In this document: piece after piece, positions 8,711 to 16,275 of the stretch
Layout: the number at the start of each line of letters is the position of its first letter
Position numbering within the stretch: the first letter of the stretch is position 1
Assembly: GCF_021044585.1 (NCBI RefSeq)
Contig: NZ_CP087998.1
Coordinates: forward strand, 1,302,001 to 1,366,000
Length of the DNA stretch: 64,000 bases
Direction: 5' to 3'
Origin: Sulfurimonas sp. HSL-3221
GTDB lineage: Bacteria > Campylobacterota > Campylobacteria > Campylobacterales > Sulfurimonadaceae
Translations under genes and position numbers: made by a program
The notes under the pieces: generated by a model
What the model saw: the letters and a program-made list of their open reading frames with translations, nothing else
What the model was told of the DNA's origin: nothing
The model's database searches: none

Positions 8711-9256
8711 TTACATATAGAATTCGCGGAGGGCGCGGATAATGACCGCATTCTTGGAGATGCTCTCGGCTTTGGCGTTGTCGTTGACCAGGTCATACAG
8801 ATCAAGGGGCAGGGAGATAGAGAAGGTTTTCGTTTCAACCTTTTTCTTGCGTTTGACCATGTTGGTAACGTTCTGAAGAAGCTCGATGATCTTTTTCGTA
8901 TCAATCGGCTTCTGGATAAAGCTGTTGACTCCGATTTCGATCGTTTCTGAGATCTTCTGGATGTCGTTGCTTGCAGAGATGACAACGACCATCTGCTGCG
9001 GGTTCATCTCACGGATCTTGCGTGCGAGCTCGATCCCGTCCATCTCCGGCATAATGATGTCGACAAAGACGATGTCCGGTTTTTTCTCTTTAAAAAGTTC
9101 CAGAGCCTCTTTCCCGTTGAATGCGGATGTGACATCTTTAAAAAAGTTTTTGAACGTTGAACTGAGCAGTTCATTCGCAACGGCCTCGTCTTCAACGACC
9201 ATTGCACTCATTTTTTTCGTCTCTTCGGTCAGCTGAACCAGGTCAACATTTTTCAT
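8711..9256 (-). CDS. Response regulator with ribbon-helix-helix output domain
   Basis: A 181-residue protein. Residues 15-130 form a receiver domain: acidic pair in VVEDEA, phosphoacceptor Asp66 in VFVDIIMPEMDG, and conserved Lys116 in FIQKPID. After a basic linker (KRKKK), residues 141-181 (TKTFSISLPLDLYDLV then SISKNAVIIRALREFY) look like an Arc/CopG ribbon-helix-helix unit: one beta strand followed by two helices. Receivers usually carry winged-helix, Fis or LuxR outputs, so this fusion is uncommon. Phosphorylation could control dimer pairing on DNA. The start has a GAGGAAA site. No sensor kinase is adjacent. Direct repeats upstream may be its own operators. Confidence 0.85.
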   Translation of the reverse strand: MKNVDLVQLTEETKKMSAMVVEDEAVANELLSSTFKNFFKDVTSAFNGKEALELFKEKKPDIVFVDIIMPEMDGIELARKIREMNPQQMVVVISASNDIQKISETIEIGVNSFIQKPIDTKKIIELLQNVTNMVKRKKKVETKTFSISLPLDLYDLVNDNAKAESISKNAVIIRALREFYM

Positions 9257-9344
9257 TTCTGTTTCCTCATGATGATTTCTGTCTGTATTTTACACTGTTA
9301 TCAGCAAACAACGTTAACAGGATTAAAATTGTTTGCCCGTGATA

Positions 9345-9379
9345 TTACGTTGCAAAATTATAGTAACAATTACGTTACA
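9345..9379 (-). promoter_or_regulatory. Promoter of the REC-RHH gene with flanking direct repeats
   Basis: A TATAAT box on the minus strand (complement of 9357-9362) is flanked by two 10-bp direct repeats, TTACGTTGCA (9345-9354) and TTACGTTACA (9370-9379), 25 bp apart. RHH proteins commonly bind short tandem repeats, so autoregulation is plausible. A long (~100 nt) leader precedes the ATG at 9256. Confidence 0.45.
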
Positions 9380-9402
9380 CAAACTTAAATTTATGGGAAA
9401 AA

Positions 9403-9600
9403 TCAATATTTTTTAAATTGTTCAAGCCATTCGAGGTTGGATTCGACCGTTTTTTCCTTCTGTTCCAGGAGAGAAACGATGATCGATTTGAGGGTCTGTT
9501 CATCCATGAAAGCAAGCATTTCCGGGTTGATATGGGTATTACCGCCGTAACCGTTAAGCAGTTTTTCGATGTCGTTTATTAATTCTTGTTTTGTACTCAC
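9403..9600 (-). CDS. Small protein translationally coupled to citrate synthase
   Basis: A 65-residue helical, acidic protein with a GTG start at 9600 (VSTKQELINDIEKLLNGYGG...). The GTG shares one base with the gltA TAG stop, and an AAGGAG site lies 9 nt upstream inside gltA. Coupled synthesis with citrate synthase is therefore expected. Two helical segments flank a 'GGNTHINPEML' turn; there are no cysteines, signal peptide or membrane segment. I do not recognise the family. The tight coupling suggests, but does not show, a partner or regulator of citrate synthase. A longer frame starting inside gltA was rejected because it lacks a ribosome-binding site. Confidence 0.75.
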   Translation of the reverse strand: MSTKQELINDIEKLLNGYGGNTHINPEMLAFMDEQTLKSIIVSLLEQKEKTVESNLEWLEQFKKY

Positions 9601-10871
9601 TAAATTAAGCTCCTTGTTTCCGGTCCGATGTAGCGTTGACGCGGCCGGGCGATCTTTTTTTCCGAATCGGCGTGAAATTCTAACCACTGCGCAAGCCATC
9701 CGACGGTGCGTCCTATCACAAAGATAATAGTAAACATCTCTTTGGGGATTTTGAGCGCCGTCAGGATCAGCCCCGAATAGAAATCGATATTGGGGTAGAG
9801 CTTCCGTGAAATAAAATAGTCGTCGCTGAGAGCGACCGCCTCGATCTTCTCGGCGATCTGAAGCAGTTCGCTGTCAACATCGAGCTCGTCTTTCATCTCG
9901 TCAAGCAGTTGCTTCAGGATCTTAGCACGGGGGTCGAAGTTTTTATAGACACGGTGACCAAACCCCATCAGCCTGAAATCGTCATTGGGGTCCTTCGTCC
10001 GGGCGATGAATTCGTCGACACGGTCAGCGGAACCGATGTATTCGAGCTGCGCGATGACCGACTCGTTCGCCCCGCCGTGGGCACGACCCCACAGGGCATT
10101 GATGCCCGCCGTGATCGCCGCATAGGGGTGCGCTCCCGTCGATGCTACGGAGCGGACCACCGTCGTCGAGGCGTTCTGCTCATGATCGGCATGGAGCGTA
10201 AAGATCGTATCGAGCGCCCGTACCTGCACTTCCGGAATCTTCAGGTCCTGTCCGGGGTAGGCATGGATCATATAGAGAAAGTTTTCGGTAAAAGAGCGTT
10301 CAAGGTCGGGATAGATAAAAGGAATGCCCAGGGAGCGCCGGTAAGCGAACGCGGCCAGGGTAGGGACCTTGGCCAGCAGCCGGCGGCGCATCACCTGCAG
10401 GTCTTCGTCGTTACGCATCATGATGTGTTCCGAGTAGAAGGTGGAGAGCGCCGAAACGGCGGAGGAGAGCATCGCCATGGGGTGGGCATTGTCTGGGAAG
10501 GAGTAAAAGAGGTTTTTCAATCCTTCATGCACATACGCCCGCTTGCGGAATTCGTAATCGTACGCCGCCAGCTCCTCCGGGGAGGGGAGCTCGCCGTTAA
10601 GCAGAAGGTAGCACACCTCGAGATAGCTCTTTTTCATTGCCAGCTCTTCAATCGGATAGCCGCGGTATCGCAGTTCGCCCTTTGCGCCGTCTATATAGGT
10701 AATGGTGGAGCTGCAGCTGGCCGTCGACGTAAAGCCGGGGTCGTAGGTAAACATGCCCGTCTGCTTGAAAAGGTCGCGGATATCGATCACGTCCTGGCCC
10801 ATGGTAGGGTGCATGATACTAAATTCGTAGGTATTGCCGTTTCGATTGTCCGTCAAAGTCACCGTAGCCAT
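9600..10871 (-). CDS. gltA: Citrate synthase
   Basis: A 423-residue type II (hexameric) citrate synthase condensing oxaloacetate and acetyl-CoA. The catalytic histidines are in LHADHEQNAST and GFGHRVYKNFDPRA, with the usual N-terminal beta domain (VTLTDNRNGNTYEF). The ATG at 10871 follows AAGGAG and was preferred over an upstream codon. Autotrophs with a reductive TCA cycle often keep citrate synthase for oxidative or branched use; it lies outside the oor-suc-fum-mdh operon, so its regulation can be separate. The 65-residue protein follows with overlapping stop/start. Confidence 0.96.
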   Translation of the reverse strand: MATVTLTDNRNGNTYEFSIMHPTMGQDVIDIRDLFKQTGMFTYDPGFTSTASCSSTITYIDGAKGELRYRGYPIEELAMKKSYLEVCYLLLNGELPSPEELAAYDYEFRKRAYVHEGLKNLFYSFPDNAHPMAMLSSAVSALSTFYSEHIMMRNDEDLQVMRRRLLAKVPTLAAFAYRRSLGIPFIYPDLERSFTENFLYMIHAYPGQDLKIPEVQVRALDTIFTLHADHEQNASTTVVRSVASTGAHPYAAITAGINALWGRAHGGANESVIAQLEYIGSADRVDEFIARTKDPNDDFRLMGFGHRVYKNFDPRAKILKQLLDEMKDELDVDSELLQIAEKIEAVALSDDYFISRKLYPNIDFYSGLILTALKIPKEMFTIIFVIGRTVGWLAQWLEFHADSEKKIARPRQRYIGPETRSLI

Positions 10872-11115
10872 CGCATACTCCTTTGCGATATATTCTTCCA
10901 AAGGATACCTGAAAACAAGGGCAATGCGCCAAATGTCCGCCTAACATTAACCCTGATCCAAGGGATTGTATTTTAGTTAACATAATGTATATTCTCTTGA
11001 AAGAAATTTTCCGCGTTTCCTGCCCCATTCCCAACGCCACCTGTAGTGCAGTGTAGACATTATTTAATATGAGAGCTATTATTAAATAATATAACCATTG
11101 TGCGCGAACATTGCA

Positions 11116-11748
11116 CTATTTTGGTGGGTACGGTTTTGGTACTGACGGCACTGCAGGACGCGTAATCAGAGTATCCAGGATGAGCAGCTTTGGCACCCAG
11201 CGGCTTTTAAACGCAGATGTGTCGCCGTGTAGCACCATAATCGCTTTAAAGGCCTCCAGGGCATCAGTATGCTTGCTGTCGGCCTTTCTGAGCGCCTGCG
11301 CCATCTGATCCGCCCTGAGGCCGTAGATCATCTTAATACCGCCTTTATGCAGGTTCTGCGCGATAGCCAGCAGTACAGTACCCTCATTCCAGTCGATGGC
11401 ATAGAAGCCGAGATTGCCGACACGGTCGATCTGGGTGACCTTTCTCGCTGCAAAAATAAGCGATAGCGAGCGTTTCACGTCATAGTGGTAACGATAAGGG
11501 GGCTGTGTGACGGCCAGTTCGTATACGACATGCTGTCCCCCCTGCACTGCATACAACGAGCGCTTGATTGTCAGGTTCTGCATTCCTATGCGATCTTCAG
11601 CCACCTTCTCCGTGCGGATCTCCAGGCTCTCCTGGCCGATTTCCAGCCCCAGAAGCAGATCGTTTTGTTCAATAATGAAAGGTGAGCTGCAACCGACGGA
11701 TAATGCGGCAATTAGGCTGCTAAAAAGCGGTCTTATCCCCTTCTTCAT
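11116..11748 (-). CDS. Putative lipoprotein, unknown function
   Basis: A 210-residue protein with a lipoprotein signal (MKKGIRPLFSSLIAALSVGCSS; lipobox LSVGC). The mature part has a beta-rich first half ('EQNDLLLGLEIGQESLEIRTEKV') and a helical segment with 'ALEAFKAIMVLHGD', ending in a proline-rich tail (PAVPSVPKPYPPK). No recognised domain. The longest frame starts 13 codons earlier; the lipoprotein start is preferred. It is divergent from the tetR gene across a 206-nt region holding four operator-like palindromes, making it a likely target of that regulator. A minus-strand TATAAT is at 11795-11800. Confidence 0.75.
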   Translation of the reverse strand: MKKGIRPLFSSLIAALSVGCSSPFIIEQNDLLLGLEIGQESLEIRTEKVAEDRIGMQNLTIKRSLYAVQGGQHVVYELAVTQPPYRYHYDVKRSLSLIFAARKVTQIDRVGNLGFYAIDWNEGTVLLAIAQNLHKGGIKMIYGLRADQMAQALRKADSKHTDALEAFKAIMVLHGDTSAFKSRWVPKLLILDTLITRPAVPSVPKPYPPK

Positions 11749-11831
11749 ATATAAATATATCACCACGTCTCTCCTGCTGCTATTCATGCTGATGATTATA
11801 GCGAATCGGGAAGAGACTGCGTCCTATTAAA

Positions 11832-11941
11832 TGAACGTATGTTAATTTGATAGCCCTACAAAAAGAACATCTGTTCACTTTAGATTAAGGATAAATTAAC
11901 GGATGTTCATATACACTTTCCAAAACATGAACGATTGTTAA
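11832..11941. promoter_or_regulatory. Array of four operator-like palindromes, 32-bp period
   Basis: Four copies of an imperfect palindrome of form T(G/T)AAC-N4-GTT(C/A)A lie at 11832-11845, 11864-11877, 11896-11909 and 11928-11941. Their centres are exactly 32 bp apart (about three helical turns), so all sites face the same side of the DNA. They fill the space upstream of the TetR-family gene and the divergent lipoprotein gene, and are probably its operators. Confidence 0.7.
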
Positions 11942-11954
11942 CAAGGAGTCTGTA

Positions 11955-12578
11955 ATGCCCGAAAACAGGGAGTTTAAAAAGGGTGGAGATACAAAGAAGC
12001 TGATTGAGGAAGCGGCGATGGATCTCTTTGCGGAGTATGGCTATAAAGGTGCTTCCGTACGTAAAATTGCCGCGAAAGTCGGCATCAGGGAGAGTGCTCT
12101 CTATAACCATTATGCCAATAAAGAGGCGATCTTTCTTGCGGTGGCCGGCAGGGTTTTCGCCTCCCCTTTTGCCCATCAGAAAACGGATGATTTTGTGCAG
12201 CAGAACGCCAAAAAAGGCAAGTCGTTTTTACATAAATTCATGACCGAATTCAAGCTCATGACCTTTGACAAGAAGTACGAAAAACTCTTCCGTTTCATGC
12301 TCATAGAACTGATGCAGAACGATGTGCTTCGCAGCGGTTTCAGACAGGAGTTTCATGATGCAAATATCAAGCTTCTCTCTTCTGGTTTCTTTATCATGAT
12401 GCAGGAGGGTCTGATCCGTTCCAATGACCCTATGACGCTCGCCAATGCCTTTTTGGGGCAGCTCTTCTATCTGCGCCTGCAGGTCAGTCTCTTGAAGGCG
12501 GACGGTGTAGCCACGACCGCCCTCTCGACGGCATTTGAAAAACAGCTCGATCTCTTTTGGACCTCGATCAGTGAATAA
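11955..12578 (+). CDS. TetR/AcrR family transcriptional regulator
   Basis: A 207-residue one-component regulator. The N-terminal helix-turn-helix domain spans about residues 14-60 (LIEEAAMDLFAEYGYKGASV then IAAKVGIRESALYNHYANK), a textbook TetR DNA-binding unit. The C-terminal ~140 residues are an all-helical ligand-binding/dimerisation domain with no assignable ligand. The start has a good AAGGAG site 8 nt upstream. Four 32-bp-spaced palindromes immediately upstream suggest cooperative autorepression and control of the divergent lipoprotein. No efflux pump or fatty-acid gene is adjacent. The coding sequence ends just before the tail of rnpB on the other strand. Confidence 0.93.
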   Translation: MPENREFKKGGDTKKLIEEAAMDLFAEYGYKGASVRKIAAKVGIRESALYNHYANKEAIFLAVAGRVFASPFAHQKTDDFVQQNAKKGKSFLHKFMTEFKLMTFDKKYEKLFRFMLIELMQNDVLRSGFRQEFHDANIKLLSSGFFIMMQEGLIRSNDPMTLANAFLGQLFYLRLQVSLLKADGVATTALSTAFEKQLDLFWTSISE

Positions 12579-12612
12579 ACGGTTTGTGGGAAAATGAAAA
12601 GCGGTAGAAAAA

Positions 12613-13153
12613 GAGGTACAACGGTAAGCCGGGTTCTGTTGATACGATAATTTATCTACTGCATCCGTTACCGGATGCCTCCAGCGAAACAAAAGCATTG
12701 TAAGACGCTTACCATCTGTTTCTTGCTGCCAGGCTGGGTTTACATAGCTTCCGCCATTACTGGCGGAACTGGTGGGCTCTTACCCCACCGTTTCACCCTT
12801 ACCACCTCATTTGCACGGGAGCAGGAGCAAAACAAGGGTACCGCTCGCAAAGCGATGTTTCCTTGAAAGCCCCTGCTCCCTACGCTGGCCGCTGTGGCAC
12901 TAAAGCACACCAATGCTTTCGGCATTGTCGAAGGGATTTTCCCTTTCTTTCTCGCCGTAAGGCGAAGCTTTAGTGCCACAGCGGCTGAGCGTAGGCGTTT
13001 GGGATTTTATTCCAAATGCCGTTCAATCCAAAGTGGCGGTCTACTCTCTGTTGCACTGTCCCTCGGCTTGCGCCGGCCATCCGTTAGATGGAGCCCTGTC
13101 TTACGGCAGCCCGGACTTTCCTCTTGAAAATCAAGCTATCGCACGTTGTACCG
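12613..13153 (-). ncRNA. rnpB: RNase P RNA (with enlarged P12 region)
   Basis: Catalytic RNA of ribonuclease P, which removes tRNA 5' leaders. On the minus strand the conserved elements appear in order: GAGGAAAGTCCGGGCT, ACAGTGCAACAGAGAG, GGTAAGGGTGAAAC, GTAAGAGCCCACC, and the terminal ACAGAACCCGGCTTAC. P1 is closed by GGTACAACG pairing with CGTTGTACC (13144-13152 and 12615-12623 in plus coordinates), and a T-run follows the 3' strand. Total length is about 540 nt, well above the usual 350-420 nt. The excess lies between the AGACCGCC and GGTAAGGGTG elements, where P12 sits in type A RNAs. A TATAAT box lies just upstream. Confidence 0.96.
12807..13034 (-). repeat. P12-region expansion of RNase P RNA built of nested hairpins
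   Basis: About 228 nt replace the usual short P12 helix. The inner part is a long inverted repeat: 12879-12906 pairs with 12967-12995 with only one asymmetric mismatch. A second one pairs GGGAGCAGG (12817-12825) with CCTGCTCCC (12872-12880). The arms look recent or under selection because they are nearly perfect. Confidence 0.75.
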
Positions 13154-13158
13154 CTGAT

Positions 13159-13164
13159 ATTATA
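13159..13164 (-). promoter_or_regulatory. rnpB -10 box
   Basis: A perfect TATAAT on the minus strand ends about 6 nt before the first base of the predicted RNase P RNA, the right distance for a sigma70-type start. Confidence 0.7.
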
Positions 13165-13189
13165 GCATATGGGAGAAGTGCTGAGTATT

Positions 13190-13287
13190 TAACATATTAT
13201 ATAATATTTCCTTGAGGTGCAAAATGGCGTCGTCGCCCTCTTCTATTTGCAACACAAGATTGACTATATAACATATTATATAATATT
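13190..13287. repeat. Two 19-bp AT-rich direct repeats with palindromic core
   Basis: TAACATATTATATAATATT occurs at 13190-13208 and again at 13269-13287, 79 bp apart. The inner 14 bp (ATATTATATAATAT) is a perfect palindrome and contains a TATAAT on each strand. They lie between the oorC terminator and the rnpB promoter and may be extra promoters or operators for rnpB. Confidence 0.6.
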
Positions 13288-13300
13288 AGAAAGGAGTTCA

Positions 13301-13328
13301 AAAAAAAGCGGCACTGTGCCGCCTTTTT
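13301..13328 (-). terminator. Intrinsic terminator of the oor operon
   Basis: On the minus strand a GCGGCAC / GTGCCGC stem with a 1-nt loop is flanked by an A-run and followed by eight T. It sits directly after the oorC stop codon. Confidence 0.9.
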
Positions 13329-13330
13329 CC

Positions 13331-13894
13331 TTACGCCGCCAGAGTGACGCCGGATTCGATAGCGTACTTGACGCCGAGTTCCCAGGCTTTGAGGTTTGCT
13401 TCGTGTACTTTTTTCGGTACCTTGGAAAGCATGACCTCTTTGAGGGCTTCCGGTTCGAGAACGCTTGTGATCTGGTTCGCAATCGCCATCGCTACGACAG
13501 ATTGCGTAATGACGTTACCGACCTCTTCCTTTGCGATCGTGATAATGGGGATCTCAACGATCTTCCATGTTTGACGGTCTTCGTCTGTCGGGTGCACCAG
13601 GTTCGGGTCGACAACGATGACGCCGCCCGGCTTTACACCCTTTTTGAAAGACTGGTAGCTGACGTCCGCAACAGAGAGCATGAAGTCAATCTCGCCTTCG
13701 TTCGCGTACGGATAGCGGATTTCATCGTCGTCAAGCGTAATGTCAACAACGGTCGGGCCGCCACGGACCTGGGATGTATAGGTCGCCGTTTTCAGACCGA
13801 AACCGCCAAGTTTGATCTTACAGGCCGCCATGATCTCGCCGGCAAGGAGAACCCCCTGCCCGCCTACACCGGTAAAACGTAATGTATTTCTCAT
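13331..13894 (-). CDS. oorC: 2-oxoglutarate:acceptor oxidoreductase, gamma subunit
   Basis: A 187-residue gamma subunit of the CoA-dependent 2-oxoglutarate synthase/oxidoreductase. It opens with FTGVGGQGVLLAGEI, the glycine-rich signature of the POR/OOR gamma family, and has 'TYTSQVRGGPTVVDI' typical of OOR-type subunits. With OorABD it interconverts succinyl-CoA + CO2 and 2-oxoglutarate using ferredoxin/flavodoxin, a key carboxylation of the reductive TCA cycle. It is the last gene of oorDABC, 11 nt after oorB, and is followed by a strong terminator. Confidence 0.95.
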   Translation of the reverse strand: MRNTLRFTGVGGQGVLLAGEIMAACKIKLGGFGLKTATYTSQVRGGPTVVDITLDDDEIRYPYANEGEIDFMLSVADVSYQSFKKGVKPGGVIVVDPNLVHPTDEDRQTWKIVEIPIITIAKEEVGNVITQSVVAMAIANQITSVLEPEALKEVMLSKVPKKVHEANLKAWELGVKYAIESGVTLAA

Positions 13895-13905
13895 TTTATG
13901 CCTCC

Positions 13906-14760
13906 TTAGATCTTTTTCTCGAAGTCGTCTTGCGTCAGTTTCGCGCGTTTGCCCTGTGCTGCCGCTTTGATCTGGTCGTAAGATTCACAGTACTCAGGGT
14001 CATTAACCTCTTTGAGGACACCCGTCGGGAAAACGTTTTTCTTCTCTTCGTCGGAGAGGGCTTCCCATTTGCGCAGCGGCATTGTGATGCTGTCGATCCA
14101 CTCAAGGTTCTGCATTGCATTCGCCATTTTGTTCTTACGGCCAAGGTTGATATGGCAGTTGGACATAATGTCGAAGAAAGAGAAACCTTTGTGGCTGAAG
14201 CCTTTGACAAGGATCTTCTCGAGTTTCTTCGGGTCAAGCATCGTTTCACGCGCAACAAAAGAGGCACCGGCACCGATCGCGAGCGCACAGGCGTCGAAGG
14301 TCGGGTCGATGTTACCGTTCTTCTGGCTGACCGTCCACATCCCCTGCGGTGTCGTCGGGGATGTCTGGGAGTTGGTCAGACCGTAGATGAAGTTGTTGAT
14401 CAGGATGAAATTCAGGTCGATGTTACGGCGGCAACCGTGGATCGTGTGGTTACCACCGATCGCCAGGCCGTCACCGTCACCGGCAACAACGATCACGTTT
14501 GCTTCCGGTTTCGCAAGCTTCACGCCGGTAGCGTACGCAACGGTACGGCCGTGTGTCGTGTGAATCGTATTACAGTTAATGTAAGAGCTGAAACGTCCGG
14601 AACAACCGATACCGGAAACAACACAGACTTTGTCCATGTCCCAGCCCATCTTCTCGATCGCACGGATCGTCGCTTTGAGGATGACACCGTCACCGCAGCC
14701 CCAACACCAGAGTGTCGGCATCTTGTCTACACGAAGGTATTTGTCGTAGTTAAAAGCCAT
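13906..14760 (-). CDS. oorB: 2-oxoglutarate:acceptor oxidoreductase, beta subunit
   Basis: A 284-residue thiamine-pyrophosphate-binding subunit. The TPP/Mg motif is VAGDGDGLAIGGNH followed downstream by asparagines (FILINNFIYGLTNSQ). Cysteines in LWCWGCGDG and SGIGCSGR match those that ligate the proximal 4Fe-4S cluster in this family. It forms the catalytic core with OorA. The ATG overlaps the oorA TAA stop by one base (TAATG), so translation is coupled. The order D-A-B-C is the one known from Helicobacter and Campylobacter. Confidence 0.96.
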   Translation of the reverse strand: MAFNYDKYLRVDKMPTLWCWGCGDGVILKATIRAIEKMGWDMDKVCVVSGIGCSGRFSSYINCNTIHTTHGRTVAYATGVKLAKPEANVIVVAGDGDGLAIGGNHTIHGCRRNIDLNFILINNFIYGLTNSQTSPTTPQGMWTVSQKNGNIDPTFDACALAIGAGASFVARETMLDPKKLEKILVKGFSHKGFSFFDIMSNCHINLGRKNKMANAMQNLEWIDSITMPLRKWEALSDEEKKNVFPTGVLKEVNDPEYCESYDQIKAAAQGKRAKLTQDDFEKKI

Positions 14761-15914
14761 TACATCATCTCCTTAACTTTTGCGACCATCTCAGCCGGCG
14801 CGATAGGACGGCCGTTTGCTTTGAGCAGGCGGGTGAAGTCGTTGCGGCGAACAATACGTTCAATCTCCGTAGAATACTGACCCATGTTCAGCTCGGTTAC
14901 CATGATCTTGTCACCGAAGCGTTCACCGATCTTGCGGATTTCCGCTTCCGGGCTCGGCCACATCATGATCGGGCGGAAGAGACCGGCTTTGATACCTTCT
15001 GCGCGCAGTTTCTGAACCGCTTCGAAGGCACCCAGCGCGATGGAACCGTATGCGATGATACAGACTTCCGCGTCGTCCATCAGGACCTCTTCGTAATCCG
15101 GAAGATCATCAAGACCGTCGTTTTGCGCAGCAACCGTGTTGATCTTTCCGGTAAGGCGTTCAATGTTAAATTCGCACTGTTCCGCGTCTTCCGTCGGGAA
15201 GCCCGTCGGACCGTGGTGCAGACCCGTGACGTGGTAGCGGTACCCTTCGAACATCGGGTTCAGGACCGCCGGCTCGTTCATCGGAACGTCATACGGACGA
15301 TAGTCTTCCGGCGCACCGTCGAATTTCGCGCGGTCGACGATGCTCGCCTGGATCTCTTCGAGGTCCGGAAGCTCCGCTTTACCGTGCATGTGACCGATCG
15401 TCTCATCCAGGAGCATGAAGACCGGCGTCATATATTTTTCCGCGAGGTTGAAGGCGCGGACCGTCTGCGTATAACACTCTGTCAGGGAACCTGCACAAAG
15501 CGTAATGGAGGCATAGTCACCGTGTGTCGGGTACTTAGCCTGGCCGATATCCGCCTGGGAAACACGTGTCGGAAGACCCGTAGACGGACCGCCGCGCATG
15601 ACGTTGATGATAACAAGCGGGATCTCGGCGATGAAACCGAGACCGATCTGCTCTGCTTTGAGGGAGATCCCCGGGCCGGAAGTCGCCGTAAACGACTTCG
15701 TACCTGTCATGGATGCACCGAGGGCAGCGGAGATACCGCCGATCTCGTCTTCCATCTGGATTGCCACACCGCCGACAGCCGGCAGCAGGTCAGATGACTC
15801 ATGCATAACTTCCGACGACGGTGTAATCGGATAACCGCCGAAGAAACGCGCGCCGGCATCAACGGCCGCTTTGGCAGCCAGTTCGTTACCTGTTGAAATT
15901 ACAATTCTTGACAT
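14760..15914 (-). CDS. oorA: 2-oxoglutarate:acceptor oxidoreductase, alpha subunit
   Basis: A 384-residue alpha subunit with the pyruvate-ferredoxin-oxidoreductase domain I signature (FFGGYPITPSSEVMHE) and TSGPGISLKAEQIG. The C-terminal part contains the domain II fold (VCIIAYGSIALGAFEAVQKL). It binds the 2-oxoacid together with OorB. It is separated by 9 nt from oorD upstream and overlaps oorB by one base. Length and motifs are typical, with no sign of damage. Confidence 0.96.
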   Translation of the reverse strand: MSRIVISTGNELAAKAAVDAGARFFGGYPITPSSEVMHESSDLLPAVGGVAIQMEDEIGGISAALGASMTGTKSFTATSGPGISLKAEQIGLGFIAEIPLVIINVMRGGPSTGLPTRVSQADIGQAKYPTHGDYASITLCAGSLTECYTQTVRAFNLAEKYMTPVFMLLDETIGHMHGKAELPDLEEIQASIVDRAKFDGAPEDYRPYDVPMNEPAVLNPMFEGYRYHVTGLHHGPTGFPTEDAEQCEFNIERLTGKINTVAAQNDGLDDLPDYEEVLMDDAEVCIIAYGSIALGAFEAVQKLRAEGIKAGLFRPIMMWPSPEAEIRKIGERFGDKIMVTELNMGQYSTEIERIVRRNDFTRLLKANGRPIAPAEMVAKVKEMM

Positions 15915-15923
15915 TCCTGCTCC

Positions 15924-16241
15924 TTACTGCTCAAGTGACATATAGTTGTTAGCAACGATCGCCGCCTGGCGAGCTTTTGCTTCGTCTGTCAGCTTCGCAA
16001 ATTTGTACTCTTTCTTATCTGCAACATAAATCGCAAAGTCCGGACATGTGAGTTCGCACTCGTTACAGCCGATACATGACTCCGGGTGGTCGATGGAGAT
16101 CATCGCACCCAGTGTAGATGTCGGTTCATAACGCATCCCCAGAACGCCCGAAGGGCAGACGGAAACACAGATATCACATGCTTTACAGTTGTTGGTGTTG
16201 ACCCAGACAGGGGCATCACCCGGATTTTCAGTCTGAAACAT
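15924..16241 (-). CDS. oorD: 2-oxoglutarate:acceptor oxidoreductase, delta (ferredoxin) subunit
   Basis: A 105-residue ferredoxin-like subunit with two complete 4Fe-4S motifs, CKACDICVSVCP and CIGCNECELTCP, which carry electrons between the TPP site and the external ferredoxin/flavodoxin. The ATG at 16241 follows a strong GGAGGAG site; the frame's 13-codon upstream extension was rejected. It is the first oor gene. A hairpin separates it from the HMA gene, so oor may have its own promoter or be a partly attenuated part of the longer operon. Confidence 0.95.
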   Translation of the reverse strand: MFQTENPGDAPVWVNTNNCKACDICVSVCPSGVLGMRYEPTSTLGAMISIDHPESCIGCNECELTCPDFAIYVADKKEYKFAKLTDEAKARQAAIVANNYMSLEQ

Positions 16242-16275
16242 TAATACTCCTCCATTTATTTGCGAGATAAGGGAT

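Noticed and set aside
11832-11941. Possible mini CRISPR array (regular 32-bp period)
   Set aside because: Repeats are only 14 bp and imperfect, palindromic, and in a promoter region; spacers are short (18 bp) and no cas genes are present.
12879-12995. Transposable element (MITE) inserted in rnpB
   Set aside because: The inverted repeat is suggestive, but no target duplication could be recognised and no second copy lies in the window; treated as a P12 expansion.
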